Shown: positions 39,545-50,689 of the stretch, one piece after another
How positions within the stretch are numbered: the first letter of the stretch is position 1
How the letters are laid out: each line of letters opens with the position of its first letter
NCBI RefSeq assembly: GCF_030867095.1
Contig: NC_081830.1
Span: forward strand, 33,773,832-33,837,831
Source: Alligator mississippiensis
Lineage: Eukaryota > Chordata > Crocodylia > Alligatoridae
Direction of reading: 5' to 3'
Length of the DNA stretch: 64,000 nt
Translations under genes and position numbers: made by a program
The notes under the pieces: model-generated
What the model was told of the DNA's origin: nothing
Database searches by the model: none
What the model saw: the letters and a program-made list of their open reading frames with translations, nothing else

Positions 39545-41315
39545 GCTGGGGATGGAGCTACCTCTGTGTGGATCCAAACATGGACCAGACACATCAACAA
39601 AGCCAAAACGTATGCAGTGTGGCAAGGAAGCTCATAAGCTGAGCCTGGGTGGGAAGAACCCATCTCATCTCACACCCATGGCTGGTTTGTGGGGTGTTCT
39701 GTGTAACATGCCGCTTTGGAGGATACTGCTACAGATCTCAGCCAGGCGAGATGCCCTTGCTGAGCACCTCCCTCCCACGAGTGCTGCAGGTCTGGCGGGA
39801 AAGGGAGCGTGGTGGTTCAAACTGGGCAGGGCTGGGATGCTGGAGGTGCTGTGGTGCCCCAGTGACCATGCTTTCTGCCTCTCCTCTTCAGCTGTTTTGT
39901 TTTGCTTTGTTTCATGGCCCTCACATTTGCAGAAATGAAATCTTTCCGGGATCCAAGGCTTCCATGGGGGTGTCGCTGCTGTTTTAACTGAAACGCATCT
40001 CCTGCTATTGTTGAGCTTGGTTTCTATGGCAATGGATGCTGCTGTTTGTTCAAATCCAGCTCCTACCTTACCCTGGGCAGCAGATTGGTTTTTTTTCAGA
40101 ACGGTGAGGGCAATTGTCAGATGTCCCCGAATGCCCATGCAGTCCATGACTCGGCTGTCTGGACAGGGTGCTTCTCTTCGGCAGTCTGAAATTTGGGACT
40201 GCCGTTGTTGCAATGGGCTCCATTCACCTGCTGTTGGGGAAGAATTTCTCCTTTGTTTGAAGGTGTTTTGTAATTACTGCAGTAGCTGCTGCCTCTTCTA
40301 TCTATCCTGGTCTCAGTTGGGTGTTTTATTATCCATTTGATTCAGCAGGTGGGAGGGAGTGAATGGATGAAGGTGGACTTGCCTGCCCCTGAGTAGCTGG
40401 TAAGCTCAGAGCACCAGCTTAGTGTCAATGGAGCTCCCTTTCAAGCTATCTCGAGCAAGCACCTCTCAAAGCAGCGGGCTGAAAGGGATGAAGAGGCTGA
40501 CTCTGGGTGGCGAGGCTGGAGGCCTGGCAGGGTATAACAATGACTTCACTATGAGAGCTGGATTTAGGACTGGATTCTGTGATCGGCCTCAGGTGACCTT
40601 GGTATGAGACCCAAGATGGGGAAGGTGAGATACTCCACGGCTCTGGTCGAGAGCCTGTGTGCTTCCTGTACATCCTAGCAGCCACCAGGGCGCTCGCTGC
40701 CACGAATGACTGTGGCCCCAGGGGCTGACTCGGTAGCCGGGGGTATGACCTTTCACTCTTCTCCCTCTCCCATCCCTGCAGTAGGGTCTGTGCTGCCTCA
40801 GGCAGACCTTTCAGCTGGGCCATCTTTACCAAGAGCTTCTTAGCACCTGGTTAATTCTGGATCTTTCAGGGCTTATAGCAGCCGCCTTCTTTCAAACGTG
40901 CCTGCTATGCTTGGCTTTCAGAAAACATTAAGCAGGACCAGTGCCAAGGAATGGGGGAGCAATCGCAAGGCTCCTTGTCATCTGACCCTGTAGGCTAGGG
41001 AACAAATGCAAAAGGTTAGATGTAATTGCTTTCCTGTTTTTTTTACCCAGTTTCTGCTAAGTTTCTTGAAGCCCAAGGCTTACTCACTGGTTACGGAGCC
41101 ATGGTGTGTCTTAATCTGCTTCAACAGTAGCAGATCAAAGGTACAACAGGAAGAACAAAGCTGCCGGGATACATTCCCTGACAGTGCAGACACAGTCTCC
41201 TTTGAACAGGCCTCTCCCAAGAGCAGGGTGAGATTTAGAGGACTTTGTTGTCTTAAGAAATATTAATACTAGTTGATACTTCGGAACCTCTCAGATTGTG
41301 GGGAGCGTGGTGCTG
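39545..41315. other. Intergenic, no gene supported
   Basis: The block 39985-40230 has low-repeat, conserved-element-like texture (TATTGTT SOX-like core near 40006 and GTTTCTATGGCAA, an RFX X-box-like site, at about 40020). The long minus-strand frame 39665-40213 has no recognisable domain. Confidence 0.35.
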
Positions 41316-41319
41316 ACTG

Positions 41320-41395
41320 GTAGCTTCCTTAAGCTCACACAGTGAGTTGGCAACAGAGTTAGGACTGGCACCTAACTGCTTTGTCACCTGAGGGC
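41320..41395 (-). repeat. MIR-like SINE fragment
   Basis: 'cttaagctcacacagtgag' and 'ggcaacagagttaggact' follow the antisense of the MIR core (ggtcacacagctagtaagtg then ggcagagccgggat). Diverged. Confidence 0.5.
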
Positions 41396-42359
41396 CTACA
41401 GGTATATTTTGGGTGTGCCTCATTTCCCATTTCTTTTCCTTTTGAGAGGAAAAGGTTTTATTGCAAGCTGAGATCATCCCCACAATTGCAATGAGACAGC
41501 AACTCTGCTAGCATGCTACAAAATTGCTGGATTGGGAACCAAGGAGCTGTAAAACAGTCCTAAAATGTAGACATTGAATGCCATAGGCTTGCAAATGACT
41601 TTGTTTGGGTGCTGTTGGAAGTCAGGGGCAAAAGTAATTGTTTTTCTATAATTGTGGATTCCTCACGTGCCTGTGGCATCCACCCAAGTGTACAAGCAGC
41701 AAATTAGGGGAAGGGATCAAATAATTAAATCTGTTGCGCTCTATTGCCAGCACCAGAACTCAACACTGGTTATACAAAAGGCCCCTCATTATGGAGGATC
41801 CTGAGGAGAAGGTTTAGCTGGGATGGGGAAGCAGGGGTGTGGAGGGATCAGAAGAGAAAGCTAGCAGTCAAGGCCATGTTTCTGCAAGCCCATTGCCATG
41901 GACGATTGTTAGACTCACTCCTGTGGCTTTGCTTGAACATTGGGATCTCCTGGGAACCAAAAACCTGCCCTTGCTTTTTTTTGTCTTCAGGTTTTCAGCA
42001 CGTTTCCTCCGCAGCTCAGCAAAACCCCTGGTCTGAGCCACATCCTTCCAAACCCCAAAGAGCTTTGTACTTAAGCACTTTATGAGGTCCACAGCCAGAG
42101 AAGGCCCTCATCTCAGGTCCTGAAAATCTTCCCAGGTTAGAACTGAGCTTCATGCTAATTCATGGTGTTCCAAAAGCAAATTAATGTATAGGGGGAACTC
42201 AGATACTTTCAAAGAGCCACAGTATCTCTGACTTCCTACCACTATTCCTTTATGTATAATTACTATTATGAATAAAAAAAAAATCCTATCTTTACACCTC
42301 AGTTTATGTCTCAAAGAAGCCTAGCACATGGGAAATGGCTCTGCCCATTGCTGAGATGA

Positions 42360-43100
42360 TGTGGAAAAAATACTAAAGGCACAAATGGGGAAAAAAAGGA
42401 CCATTTGATAGAAAGTGATATACAGGAGAAGTTATGAGAGAGAGGAAAATTGATAAGGAAAGCTAAAGGCATCAGGGGCTGGCAGGGCAAAAGGAGAAGC
42501 TTAGGTTTATGAGGAACAAAAGAAGTACTAACTAGCGTAGGCCCATTTGCTAGAAATGGTAAAGGAGTTAATGTTGCAGAAAGGCGGAAGTGCTCGATAA
42601 ATATTTCTGTTCTGCATTTAAAAAGAAGTAGGCTGCCCTACTATCACATGAGAATGAAGAAGAACTGTCTAGTCCATTAACAAGCAAAGAGGATGTGAAA
42701 CAACATACTCCAAGGATAAATATTTTCAAATTGGCAGGCTTAGCTAACTTGCATTCAAGAGTCCTTCTGAGTTGGCTAAGGAGATCTCTTGCATTAATGA
42801 CGTCAATTTTTTATTCAGTTCAGAATCGCGGGGAAATTCCAGAATGCTGGAAGAGCCATAACGGTGTGCAACAGTTGGGAAAGGCAAACAGGACCACCCA
42901 GCTAACCACAGCCCTGTTGGTCCAATGCTGATCCTGGGCAAAGTAATGGAAAAGGTAGTATGCAATGCCATGGGTAAAAAATGTGAAGATAATGAATCCC
43001 AATCAGTACAGTGCATAGTGACTAGGTCTTGTCAAACTCACCTGATCTCACGCATTGATGGGATTACAGGTGTAGTTGGTAAAATGTGTAGATGTAACAT
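42360..43100 (+). mobile_element. Old L3/CR1-like LINE fragment
   Basis: Scattered RT fragments on the + strand: LANLHSRVLLSWLR, then EIPECWKSHNG (the 'GxxPxxWK' box), GKVMEKVVCNAMGK (the 'GKxMEKxV' box) and TRSCQTHLIS (the 'GRSCQTNLI' box). Broken by many frame changes, so old. Confidence 0.6.
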
Positions 43101-43489
43101 ACCCAGACTACGTCCAGAAAAGGACTCCATTGTCTAACATGGGACTTGGACAAAATTTACTTGCCTATATCCAAACATGGGATGCACAAACCTCCTCCTC
43201 AGACCTATGCAGCAGCTGGCATTAAACTCCACAGTACCTTGCCTGGGGATCTTAAATTCCCCAAGTACCTCTTGCTGTATGGGTTAGACATACTGCATGT
43301 AGGGACAGACTAAGGCATAAGGCTTGGGTATTAAAGGCTTGACATTAATAGGCCTTGGGATTGAGACCTAAATCCAGGCCTAGTTGGCAAAAGCAAATGA
43401 CCACTATTGCTTCCTTCCCTAGGCCAGCTGTACAGTGGTAAACAAGTAGTTAAAGTGGCACAATAAACCTCAAGCATGTACAGAGTAGG

Positions 43490-43740
43490 TGTATTGATAA
43501 GGTAGCATGCAACTCCATGGATAAAAACGGTAAAGATAATCAATGCCAATTATTAAGGGAGTAAAAGGGCTAGGACCTAGAGAATTTTAATTACAACATC
43601 TTTACAGGAACTAGCAGGCATCAGTGTTAATTAGTAGCTGATGCTAAGATATATAACCTGTAATATTTGGGGAAAACTGATGAAGCTCGGTGTAGAAGCA
43701 CTAATATGGAGAAAGATCAATAAATGCCTGGGATGGAAAG
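43490..43740 (+). mobile_element. Second L3-like fragment overlapping the first in content
   Basis: 43495-43560 repeats the content of about 42950-43010 (ggtagcatgcaactccatgg against ggtagtatgcaatgccatgg, then a shared 'agataat.aat.ccaat'). It is either a second copy or an internal duplication. Confidence 0.4.
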
Positions 43741-44605
43741 GTACAAATGAGAACTGCCAACTGCCTAAAGCGTGGGAGACAGGAAAACATTTGAGAGGTT
43801 GCTACTGGTTTGGTCCACCAATCTCAGTTCCCTTCACCAGTGATGTGGCAGTGGCATGGATGGAACAAGTTTTGCTCCTGCATTTTGTTCACTTTCCAAT
43901 TGGCAGCAGAGCCATTTATATCTGGATTCATCCGGTTATGTTCCATTCACTTGCCCTCACTGGCTGCCCTCTAGAGATTCGTCAAATCCCCATGAATCAG
44001 GCATTCTTGTCTGCATACTGGTACCTCTGTACTAGGAGAGGTGAGGGGTGTCCTCCCATACATGCACCCTTAGAAGCTGGTGGAAAAGTGTGGGTTTGAA
44101 ACCCCCTCAGACTGAGAAGGGAACTGGCAGCAAGTTTCCCACTCCTGAGAGAGTGCTCTCTTAAAAAGGGGAGGGGGACACACTACTACATCATTCCAAG
44201 TGGGTTTAAAAGAAAAGCATGAGCCTTGTCTGGTTCTTAAATAGATGGGCTATGGGCCTATCAGGAAGGGGGCTGCACTATGGGTTCTTGGTGGTGACCC
44301 CTTGGATCTTAGACACTCCCTGCAAGGCTGTACCATTGAACAGCAGCACTGGGCTAGTGCTAGAGAAACAGGCAGCAAGCTTTCTCCTTCCTTCTTCATT
44401 CAGCCAAGATTCCCACCACATTTTGATGGTCAAGGCAACTCGTTGAGAACACAGCATTGCCTTGGCTCCACCTGCAAAGTCTTGCTAGGAGCAGGCAGGG
44501 AAATGCCATGTTCTAACATGATCTCACAATAAGGGCTGATCATTTGGGTATGGACAGTGAACAGCAAATACAGAAGAAGAAACAATGGGGACATTCATTG
44601 CATTA
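43741..44605. other. Intergenic, nothing recognised
   Basis: No gene or named repeat seen. The 152-codon frame at 43641-44099 has no recognisable domain and begins inside LINE sequence. Confidence 0.4.
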
Positions 44606-44608
44606 AGA

Positions 44609-44712
44609 TGGGATGATCTAGTTGGGGCTGGTCCTACTTGGAATAGGGTAGGACTAGATGTGGCCTCCTGAGGTCCCTTCCAGCCTTCATTTTCTATAAT
44701 GCTATGATTTTA
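44609..44712 (+). mobile_element. CR1 3' tail
   Basis: Standard short CR1 tail: 'gggatgatctagttggggc', 'ggactagatgtggcctcctg', ending 'tctataatgctatgatttt'. Strongly 5'-truncated. Confidence 0.85.
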
Positions 44713-45385
44713 AGATGCCTGTAACAGGGAACCCAAACCCTGTTACTCTGGCATAATGGAAAGGGAGGAGAGGGGACTGTACCAGGGAGCTCCTGCTACT
44801 TTAAGAGAAGGCAGTGTGCTAAGCCCACTGTATGAGACCGCAGGAGTGCAGGCTGGCCCTTAATTAAGATGGTAAAACCCCTGTGTGTGGCTGGAGGGAG
44901 TCACATGACAGAAAGAGGTGGGGCTTCCAGGCATATAAGACCAGGCCTTGACCTAAAACAGACAGTCAGACCTTGCAGGTAGGCTGCAAGGAGAGAAGTG
45001 TCCTTTAGAGAAGCTGACTGTGAGAAGCTGTGCCCAAGAAAGGTAAGAGTAAGCCTAGCCCTGGGAATTATGGCTTATGGTAGGGTATTGACTGATAGTG
45101 GGGAAATACTTTGTGGAAGCAATTTGCTTATTACTTCTGTTGTGCTGCAGTTCATGTTTGCTGAGGATGGGGTATATAGCAGGCTGATGGGGAGAGTATA
45201 GCAGGCTGGCTGGCCAGAGGCTTGTACCAGGCTGTAGCTGTCTGCATGCTTACAGGAGCTATGGCCAGGAGCTGGTAGAAAGCTAATTACAGGCCTGCTG
45301 GGAGGAGTGGGCCAGCTGATACAGATAGCTAGCTTGTTGCAGGAAGTTAAGAGCTCTGAGGGGAGGGAGCTAGGGGAGAGATGAT

Positions 45386-45424
45386 AGAGACTGCAGTAAG
45401 AGACTGCAGTAAGAGACTGCAGTG
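45386..45424 (+). repeat. Three tandem 13-mers
   Basis: AGAGACTGCAGTA occurs three times in a row; the last unit differs by its final base. Confidence 0.9.
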
Positions 45425-45633
45425 TGGAGCTGATGTAGCCCTCTGGGTCTGGGAAAAGACCACAGGGTGTGAAAGAGAAGACCCGGGGCTACAAAGCTGG
45501 AAGCAGGTGCACTATAATGGGACTGGAGTCGGAGCTGGACTGAGAAGGAATACTGCAGTGCAGGGGGAGCAGCAGTGAGCCAGAGGCACCTTCTCAGGGC
45601 TGGAAAAGACTCAGGACTACGAATGACCAAGAC

Positions 45634-45847
45634 TGAGTATGTCAAACTTGCGGCCTGTGGAGCTGTGCTGTATGGCTGACGGGGCATGTAAATGGGCTGG
45701 AAAGTGGCAAGGGGGGGGGGGGGGGGGCTGTTAATGGATTAGCTGCATTAATCCTCACTGGCCACTGCCACCAAATCCAGATCCAGCCTGCAGGGAAATT
45801 TGTGGTCTGGATGTAGCCTAAGGGGCTAGTTGATTTTGACACCCCTG
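45634..45847. mobile_element. Non-autonomous hAT-type element with G17 tract
   Basis: The right end TTTTGACACCCCTG is the complement of CAGGGGTGTCAAAA, a well-known hAT-type terminus. The left end has the matching TGTCAAACTTG, with its first bases eroded. An internal run of 17 G lies at 45711-45727. No coding capacity. Confidence 0.55.
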
Positions 45848-45934
45848 CTGTAGACCATATCCTCTATAAATTGGATACAGAGAGGGCATGAACATGGACA
45901 CTTGTTTTATTAGGTTTTTGTTAATAAATATATA

Positions 45935-46050
45935 CCATAATAGGATCCGTTGCAAAGACCTGCTTGTTGCTTTAAAAAAACCTTGTATTTTATTTTGTAT
46001 TGTATTATTTTAAAGCAACAAGCAGGTCTTTGCAATGGATCCTATTATGG
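45935..46050. repeat. 42-bp inverted repeat with 32-bp spacer
   Basis: Arms 45935-45976 and 46009-46050 are complementary over 42 bases with one mismatch; the spacer is AT-rich. It could be a small foldback element, or the ends of two oppositely placed copies of a repeat. No target duplication was found. Confidence 0.85.
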
Positions 46051-46491
46051 TTATGATGCGTCTTTGGAGACATGATCTGCCAAAGGCCATCCTGATAAAT
46101 CTAATTATAAAAACCAACAGTTATGAAACCAAATGTGAAAATTGGCTGCCAGGTACAGTGGGGTGACCTGATTGATTGGGAGGGCATGGGCACACAATAA
46201 ATTGCAAGGAACTTTGTGGGTTATGGGGGGGGGTGGGGATTGAGTAACAGGGCAAGAAAACATCTACCTTGTCTCTGCTTTAAGGCGTTTGGAAAGCTCC
46301 GAGATCCTCGCCAGACATCAGTGGACTCTCCAGAAAGCTTGTAAGGCAGGTCTAATAACTGACAAGGTCCAATGCTTACTAAGGGATCTTGGGCTTACTC
46401 CTAGATGTAGGGTCAGAAGGGACCTAAGTAGGTCATCAAGTCCAACCCCCTGCCCTGGGCAGGAGTGAATACTGGGCTCATATGACCCCAG

Positions 46492-47568
46492 CTAGGTAAT
46501 TGTCCTCTTAAAGACCCTCAGGGTAGGAGCCAGCACCACTTCCCTTGGAAGCTGGTTCCAGATCCTAGCTCCCCTGACTGTGAAATAGTGTCTTCTAATG
46601 TCTAGCCTGTACCTACTCTCAAACAACTTACGGCCATTATTCCCTGTTACTCCGGGAGATGCACGGGTGAATGAGGTCTCTCCCATTCCCTGCTGGTCCC
46701 CCCTGGTAAGTTTATAGGTGGCCACCAAGTCCCTCCTCAGCCTTCTCTTGTGAAGGCTGAACAAGTTCAGGTCCCGTAGCCTCTCCTCGTAGGGCCTGCC
46801 CTGCTGTCCCCGGATCATGCAAGTGGCCCTCCTCTGGACCCTCTCAATGCTGGCCCCATCTCTCCTAAAGTGCGGCACCCAGAACTGGACACAGTATTCC
46901 AACTGTGGCCTGACCAGTGTCACACAGAGGGGGAGGATCACCTCCTTGGCCCTGCTTGTGATGCATCTGTGGATGCATGATAAGGTGCGGTTGGCCTTAC
47001 TGACTGCATCCTCACATTGGCGGCCCATGTTCATCTTGGAATCAATGATGACTCCAAGATCTCTTTCTGCCACTGTGCTTTTGAGAAGAAAGTTCCCCAG
47101 CCTATAGGTATGCTGCTGGTTCTTACTGCCGAAGTGCAGCACCCTGCACTTGTCAAGATTGAATCCCATCCTATTCTCATTCACCCACCCCTGTAACTTG
47201 TCCAGGTCCAGCTGTATCTTGTCCCTCCCTTCTAGCATGCCCACCTCACCCCAAATCTTGGTGTCGTCAGCAAATTTGAACAGGGTGCTCTTCACCCCCT
47301 CATCCAAGTCACTAATAAAGAGATTAAACAGTGCAGGCCCAAGGACCAAGCCCTGGGGGACTCTACTGTCCACAGCCCTCCAGGCCAAATATGACCTATC
47401 CACCACCACTCTCTGGGTGCGGTCCCTCAGCCAATTTGTGACCCATCTAACTGCGTAGGCATCAATGCCACAGTTGCCTAGCTTTTTAATGAGAATGGGG
47501 TGGGTGACCGTGTCGAAGACCTTCCTGACGTCCAGAAAGACTACGTCCACCGTGACACCTGCGTCCAA
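46492..47568 (-). CDS. CR1 ORF2 fragment: reverse transcriptase, C-terminal two thirds
   Basis: 358 open codons. It contains VDVVFLDVRKVFDTVTH (RT motif A with the first Asp), QGLVLGPALFNLFISDLD (motif B), FADDTKIW (the catalytic FADD box), KCRVLHFGS and AERDLGVIIDSKM. It then has the typical CR1 C-terminus [13 protein letters not shown] to RIWNQLPREVV. The catalytic Asp residues are present. The upstream RT start is in another frame (47541-47843: DPGNYRPVSLTSILGK), so the whole ORF is broken. Confidence 0.85.
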   Translation of the reverse strand: MDAGVTVDVVFLDVRKVFDTVTHPILIKKLGNCGIDAYAVRWVTNWLRDRTQRVVVDRSYLAWRAVDSRVPQGLVLGPALFNLFISDLDEGVKSTLFKFADDTKIWGEVGMLEGRDKIQLDLDKLQGWVNENRMGFNLDKCRVLHFGSKNQQHTYRLGNFLLKSTVAERDLGVIIDSKMNMGRQCEDAVSKANRTLSCIHRCITSRAKEVILPLCVTLVRPQLEYCVQFWVPHFRRDGASIERVQRRATCMIRGQQGRPYEERLRDLNLFSLHKRRLRRDLVATYKLTRGDQQGMGETSFTRASPGVTGNNGRKLFESRYRLDIRRHYFTVRGARIWNQLPREVVLAPTLRVFKRTIT

Positions 47569-48731
47569 TGCTTTTGTGACCTGATCGTAGAAGGCAGTCG
47601 GGTTGGTCTGACCGGACCTGCCTCAATGAACCTATGCTGGTTGCCCCTGAGCATTGTCCCCCCTGCCAGTCCTTCCCAGATGTGCTCCTGGTTAATCTTC
47701 TCAAAAAGCTTCCCCAGGATTGAAGTAAGACTAACGGGCCTATAGTTGCCCGGGTCCTCCCTCCTCCCTTTTTCTGAAAATGGGGACCACATTAGCCCTC
47801 TTCCAGTCATCTGGCACCTGGCCAGAGCACCACAAGTGCTCATAAAATCATGCCAGGGGCCCCTCTAACCCCTGCCAATTCCCTCAGCATCTGGACCTGC
47901 TGATTTGAACACATCCAGCCCCTCCAGAAGTTCCCTAACTCAGTCTTCCCTGACCCTAGGCCTGGCGGAGTCTCTCCTGAGTCCATCCTGAATCTCAGTG
48001 GGGAAGCCCTGGTTCCTGCGCAAAAAAAATGGAGGCAAAGACATTGTTAAAAAGGTCTGCCTTTTCCTCTGGTGCAACCACCAGATTGCTTAGTGTATCC
48101 TGCAGGGGCCCCACGTTACCTGGTGCTTTCTTCATATTCCGTATGTATTTAAAAAAGGACTTTTTGTTGTCCTTGATGTTAGCCCTAGTTCCATATCTGC
48201 CTTAGCTTTCCTAACAGCCCCACTACAAACCTGAACTATGGAGGTATACTCATCTTTGGTGATAGCCCCTCCCTTCCACTGGGTGTATGCCTCTTTTTTG
48301 CTTTCAGGCATTCCTGAATGCCTTTGGTGAGCCAGGGGGGCTTTTGAGCACTCTTGCTCCCTTTGATTCTTGTTGGGACTGTCACCCCTTGGGCTCAGAG
48401 GATCATCTCCTTAAGGGATGGCCATTCATCTTGGACACCCAGTTCCCCAACTCTCCAGGACCCCAGTGCCTCTCCTACCAATCTCCTCAACTCATTGAAG
48501 TTGACCCTCTTGAAGTCAAGGGCTGCCGCCTTACTGCAGGCCCTTGACACCCTGCGCTGTATGGTGAATTTCAGTAGCCGATGATCACTGTCACCCAGGT
48601 GGTCAAGAACCTGGAGTCCCCTAATCAGGTCATCACCTGTGGCCAGAACCAGGTCCAGCAGGGCATCACCCCCCGGTGGGACTGTGCACCTCCTGGGTTA
48701 AGTGGAGGTCCTGTATCTCAGTAAGGAACTT

Positions 48732-49232
48732 TCATGAGCAGTCTGACCTGGCTGACTGCTCCTTCCAGCAGATGTCCAGGTAATTTAGATCACCCATGAT
48801 GACTACATCCCTTGCCTTAAGTGCCTCTGCAAGCTGGCCTGAGAATTCATGGTCCAGCTCTTCCCCTTGGTTGGGTGGTCTGTAGTAGACCTCCACTGTT
48901 AAGTCCCTTTCCCCACAACCCCCCTGTATCCTGACCCAGAGCACATCAGCCTGCCCCTCCTCTGACCCCATCCTGTCAGTTGAGGATGTGTATTGCTCTT
49001 TGACATAGAGCACCACACCCCCGCCTTTTCTCCCTGTTCTATCCCACCTGTACAGTCTGTAGCCCCTAACGTTTACCGCCCAGTCATGGGATGAATCCCA
49101 CAAGGTTTCTGTGAGCCCTACTATGTCTGGGTTTGTACTAGCTATCTGGAGGATGAGTTCCTCCTGCTTATTTCCCATGCTATAAGCATTAGTGTAGAGG
49201 CATTTAAGGCCTTGTACTAGTGCATGCACCAC
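48732..49232 (-). CDS. CR1 ORF2 fragment: AP-like endonuclease
   Basis: Contains LKCLYTNAYSMGNKQEEL, the standard CR1 endonuclease start, LTETLW with the catalytic Glu, a GGGVVLYV segment, VYYRPPNQ and VIMGDLNYLDICW (the GDFN box). It nicks target DNA for target-primed insertion. The segment stops before the terminal SDH box; the adjacent text at 48.6-48.73 kb is frame-shifted. Confidence 0.8.
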   Translation of the reverse strand: MVHALVQGLKCLYTNAYSMGNKQEELILQIASTNPDIVGLTETLWDSSHDWAVNVRGYRLYRWDRTGRKGGGVVLYVKEQYTSSTDRMGSEEGQADVLWVRIQGGCGERDLTVEVYYRPPNQGEELDHEFSGQLAEALKARDVVIMGDLNYLDICWKEQSARSDCS

Positions 49233-49349
49233 CCCCTGATTCTTAGGACTATCCAGACCCCCATCACTTACCTAGGTACTCCTTGTGTTCGTCACCCGTC
49301 TTGGTTGGGAGGTGTCCTCCTGTGGCCCCATCGCCCAGTGAAGCTAATT

Positions 49350-50392
49350 TAAAGCACGCCGTATGAGATCAGCCACCCTGGAAGAAAAGACACGCTTGCC
49401 TTTAGGGGAGAGATGTAGCCCATCCCTCCCAAGCATGTCCCCCGTGTGAAAGTGTGGGTCATTGTCCAGGAACCCGAGGCCTGCCTGGCCGCACCAGCTC
49501 TTCAGCCTCCGGTTAACCTCACCAATGCAGGCCTCATGTTGCTGTCCACGTCTACTTACCAGAAGAATACCACCTACGCCCCGTCTTCTTGAGCTTGGCC
49601 ATCAAGGCCTTGAAGTCCTTCATGACGTGGTCTGGGTTGCCCCTGGCTGCGTCATTTGTTCCCACGTGGATAAGGACCATGGGGTACTGGTCCAAGGGTC
49701 AAATGAAGGCCAGGATCCCCTCTGTGATGTCTTGGATCCGAGCCCCAGGCATGTAGCAGACCTCGCGTGCCATGGGGTCAGGTCAGCAGATGGGACCCTC
49801 CATTCCCCTTAGGATGGAATCCTCGATGACAAGGACCCGGCGTTTCTTCTTCCTTGTGCTCCCTCTCTGCGCTGTCTGTATCATGCGTGGAGCGGCACCT
49901 TCCCTGCTGGAGGCATCCCCTTTGTCCTTCTCCTCCAGGGCTGCCAGGGCCTCGTATCTGTTCCCAGGTTGTACCTGGGGAACCTCCACCATACTAGACC
50001 AAGCAGCTCTGGTTCTGGTGGGTACCTTCCCCCTCTCCTGGGGGGGTCTGTACGCTGGATGCCTGGTCCTGCAGTGAATGGAAATAGGTGTCAATCTCGT
50101 CCTCTGCAGCCCTGATCCCCTGCAGCCTGCTCACCTCAGCCTGGAGCTCCCTCATCTCCTCCTCTGGGGCCCTAAGCCAGACACAGGAGGGACAGGCAAG
50201 GGAACCACTCGACCCCACCCCTACCACCAGCTGCTGGGTCCCTGCCAGGCCATCCCCACAGACAGGAAGGCAGGGGGCTGCTGACCCCACCATGAGCTCT
50301 ATCCAGGCAGAGGCCCCAGAGGAGCCCAGGGCAGGCGGTGCCACCAGGGCGGGGCCCCTAGCAGCTGCGCTCTGCATCTGTACCATGTCCAC
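49350..50392 (-). pseudogene. CR1 ORF1 remnant with SGNH esterase and coiled-coil parts
   Basis: 49783-50094 reads RVLVIEDSILRGMEGPIC, where the CR1 ORF1 esterase has a GDS block (here EDS). Further on, other frames show the equivalent of the HVGTNDAARG block near 49655 and, near 49390, GLHLSPKGKRVF-like text. 49994-50392 holds EEEMRELQAEVSRLQ, a short coiled coil preceded by a Cys-x-x-Cys pair. Esterase and coiled-coil parts are known in CR1 ORF1 proteins. It is split over frames and does not encode a whole protein. Confidence 0.7.
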
Positions 50393-50689
50393 GGAGCTGT
50401 GAGTCTACCTCCCTCGCCTGTTGGAGGCCCCTTGTGGACCGCTGCTGTGTGCCCGCCTTCTGCAAACGCTGGCATGCCCTTACAGAGTGTGCCTGTTTGC
50501 ATGCACGCTGCCCGCACATGCAGCCTGGAAGTGCAGCTCCCTGTTGGCTGAGCTAAATGGGATCTGGGGGGCTTCTCCTCCAGATCTGCCTCAGCTGCGC
50601 CAGCTCCCTCTGCCCTCTACCCCACTTACCTCAGCTGCTGCTGCCCCCTCTGCTGCCACCGCTGCTTAGATTTCTGTTCTCAGGTCGAA

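Larger units (their letters stand above)
44720..45937 (+). mobile_element. LTR-like fossil unit, family not assigned
   Basis: Begins TGTAACAGGG and carries a TATA-like CATATAAGA about 215 bases in. Near its end is an AATAAA-type signal, a layout like a long terminal repeat. It contains a three-unit tandem repeat and a nested hAT-like element. No partner copy lies in this window and no coding part is attached, so it would be a solo relic. It could instead be another kind of repeat. Confidence 0.3.
46398..50680 (-). mobile_element. Near-full-length CR1 LINE
   Basis: A 4.3-kb CR1 in reverse orientation, in the order 3' tail (46398), reverse transcriptase (to about 47860), linker (47.9-48.7 kb), apurinic-type endonuclease (48.7-49.25 kb), ORF1 esterase region (49.35-49.9 kb), ORF1 coiled coil (50.0-50.2 kb) and GC-rich 5' part. 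Most CR1 copies are cut to a few hundred bases, so this length is unusual. The RT frame is open for 358 codons, while the junctions between domains carry frame breaks, so it is not intact. By divergence it looks younger than the L3-like pieces. The 5' boundary is approximate. Confidence 0.85.

Noticed and set aside
39212-41480. Short direct and inverted repeats that might suggest a CRISPR array or a bacterial feature
   Set aside because: This is vertebrate DNA; the repeats are LINE or SINE fragments without regular spacing.
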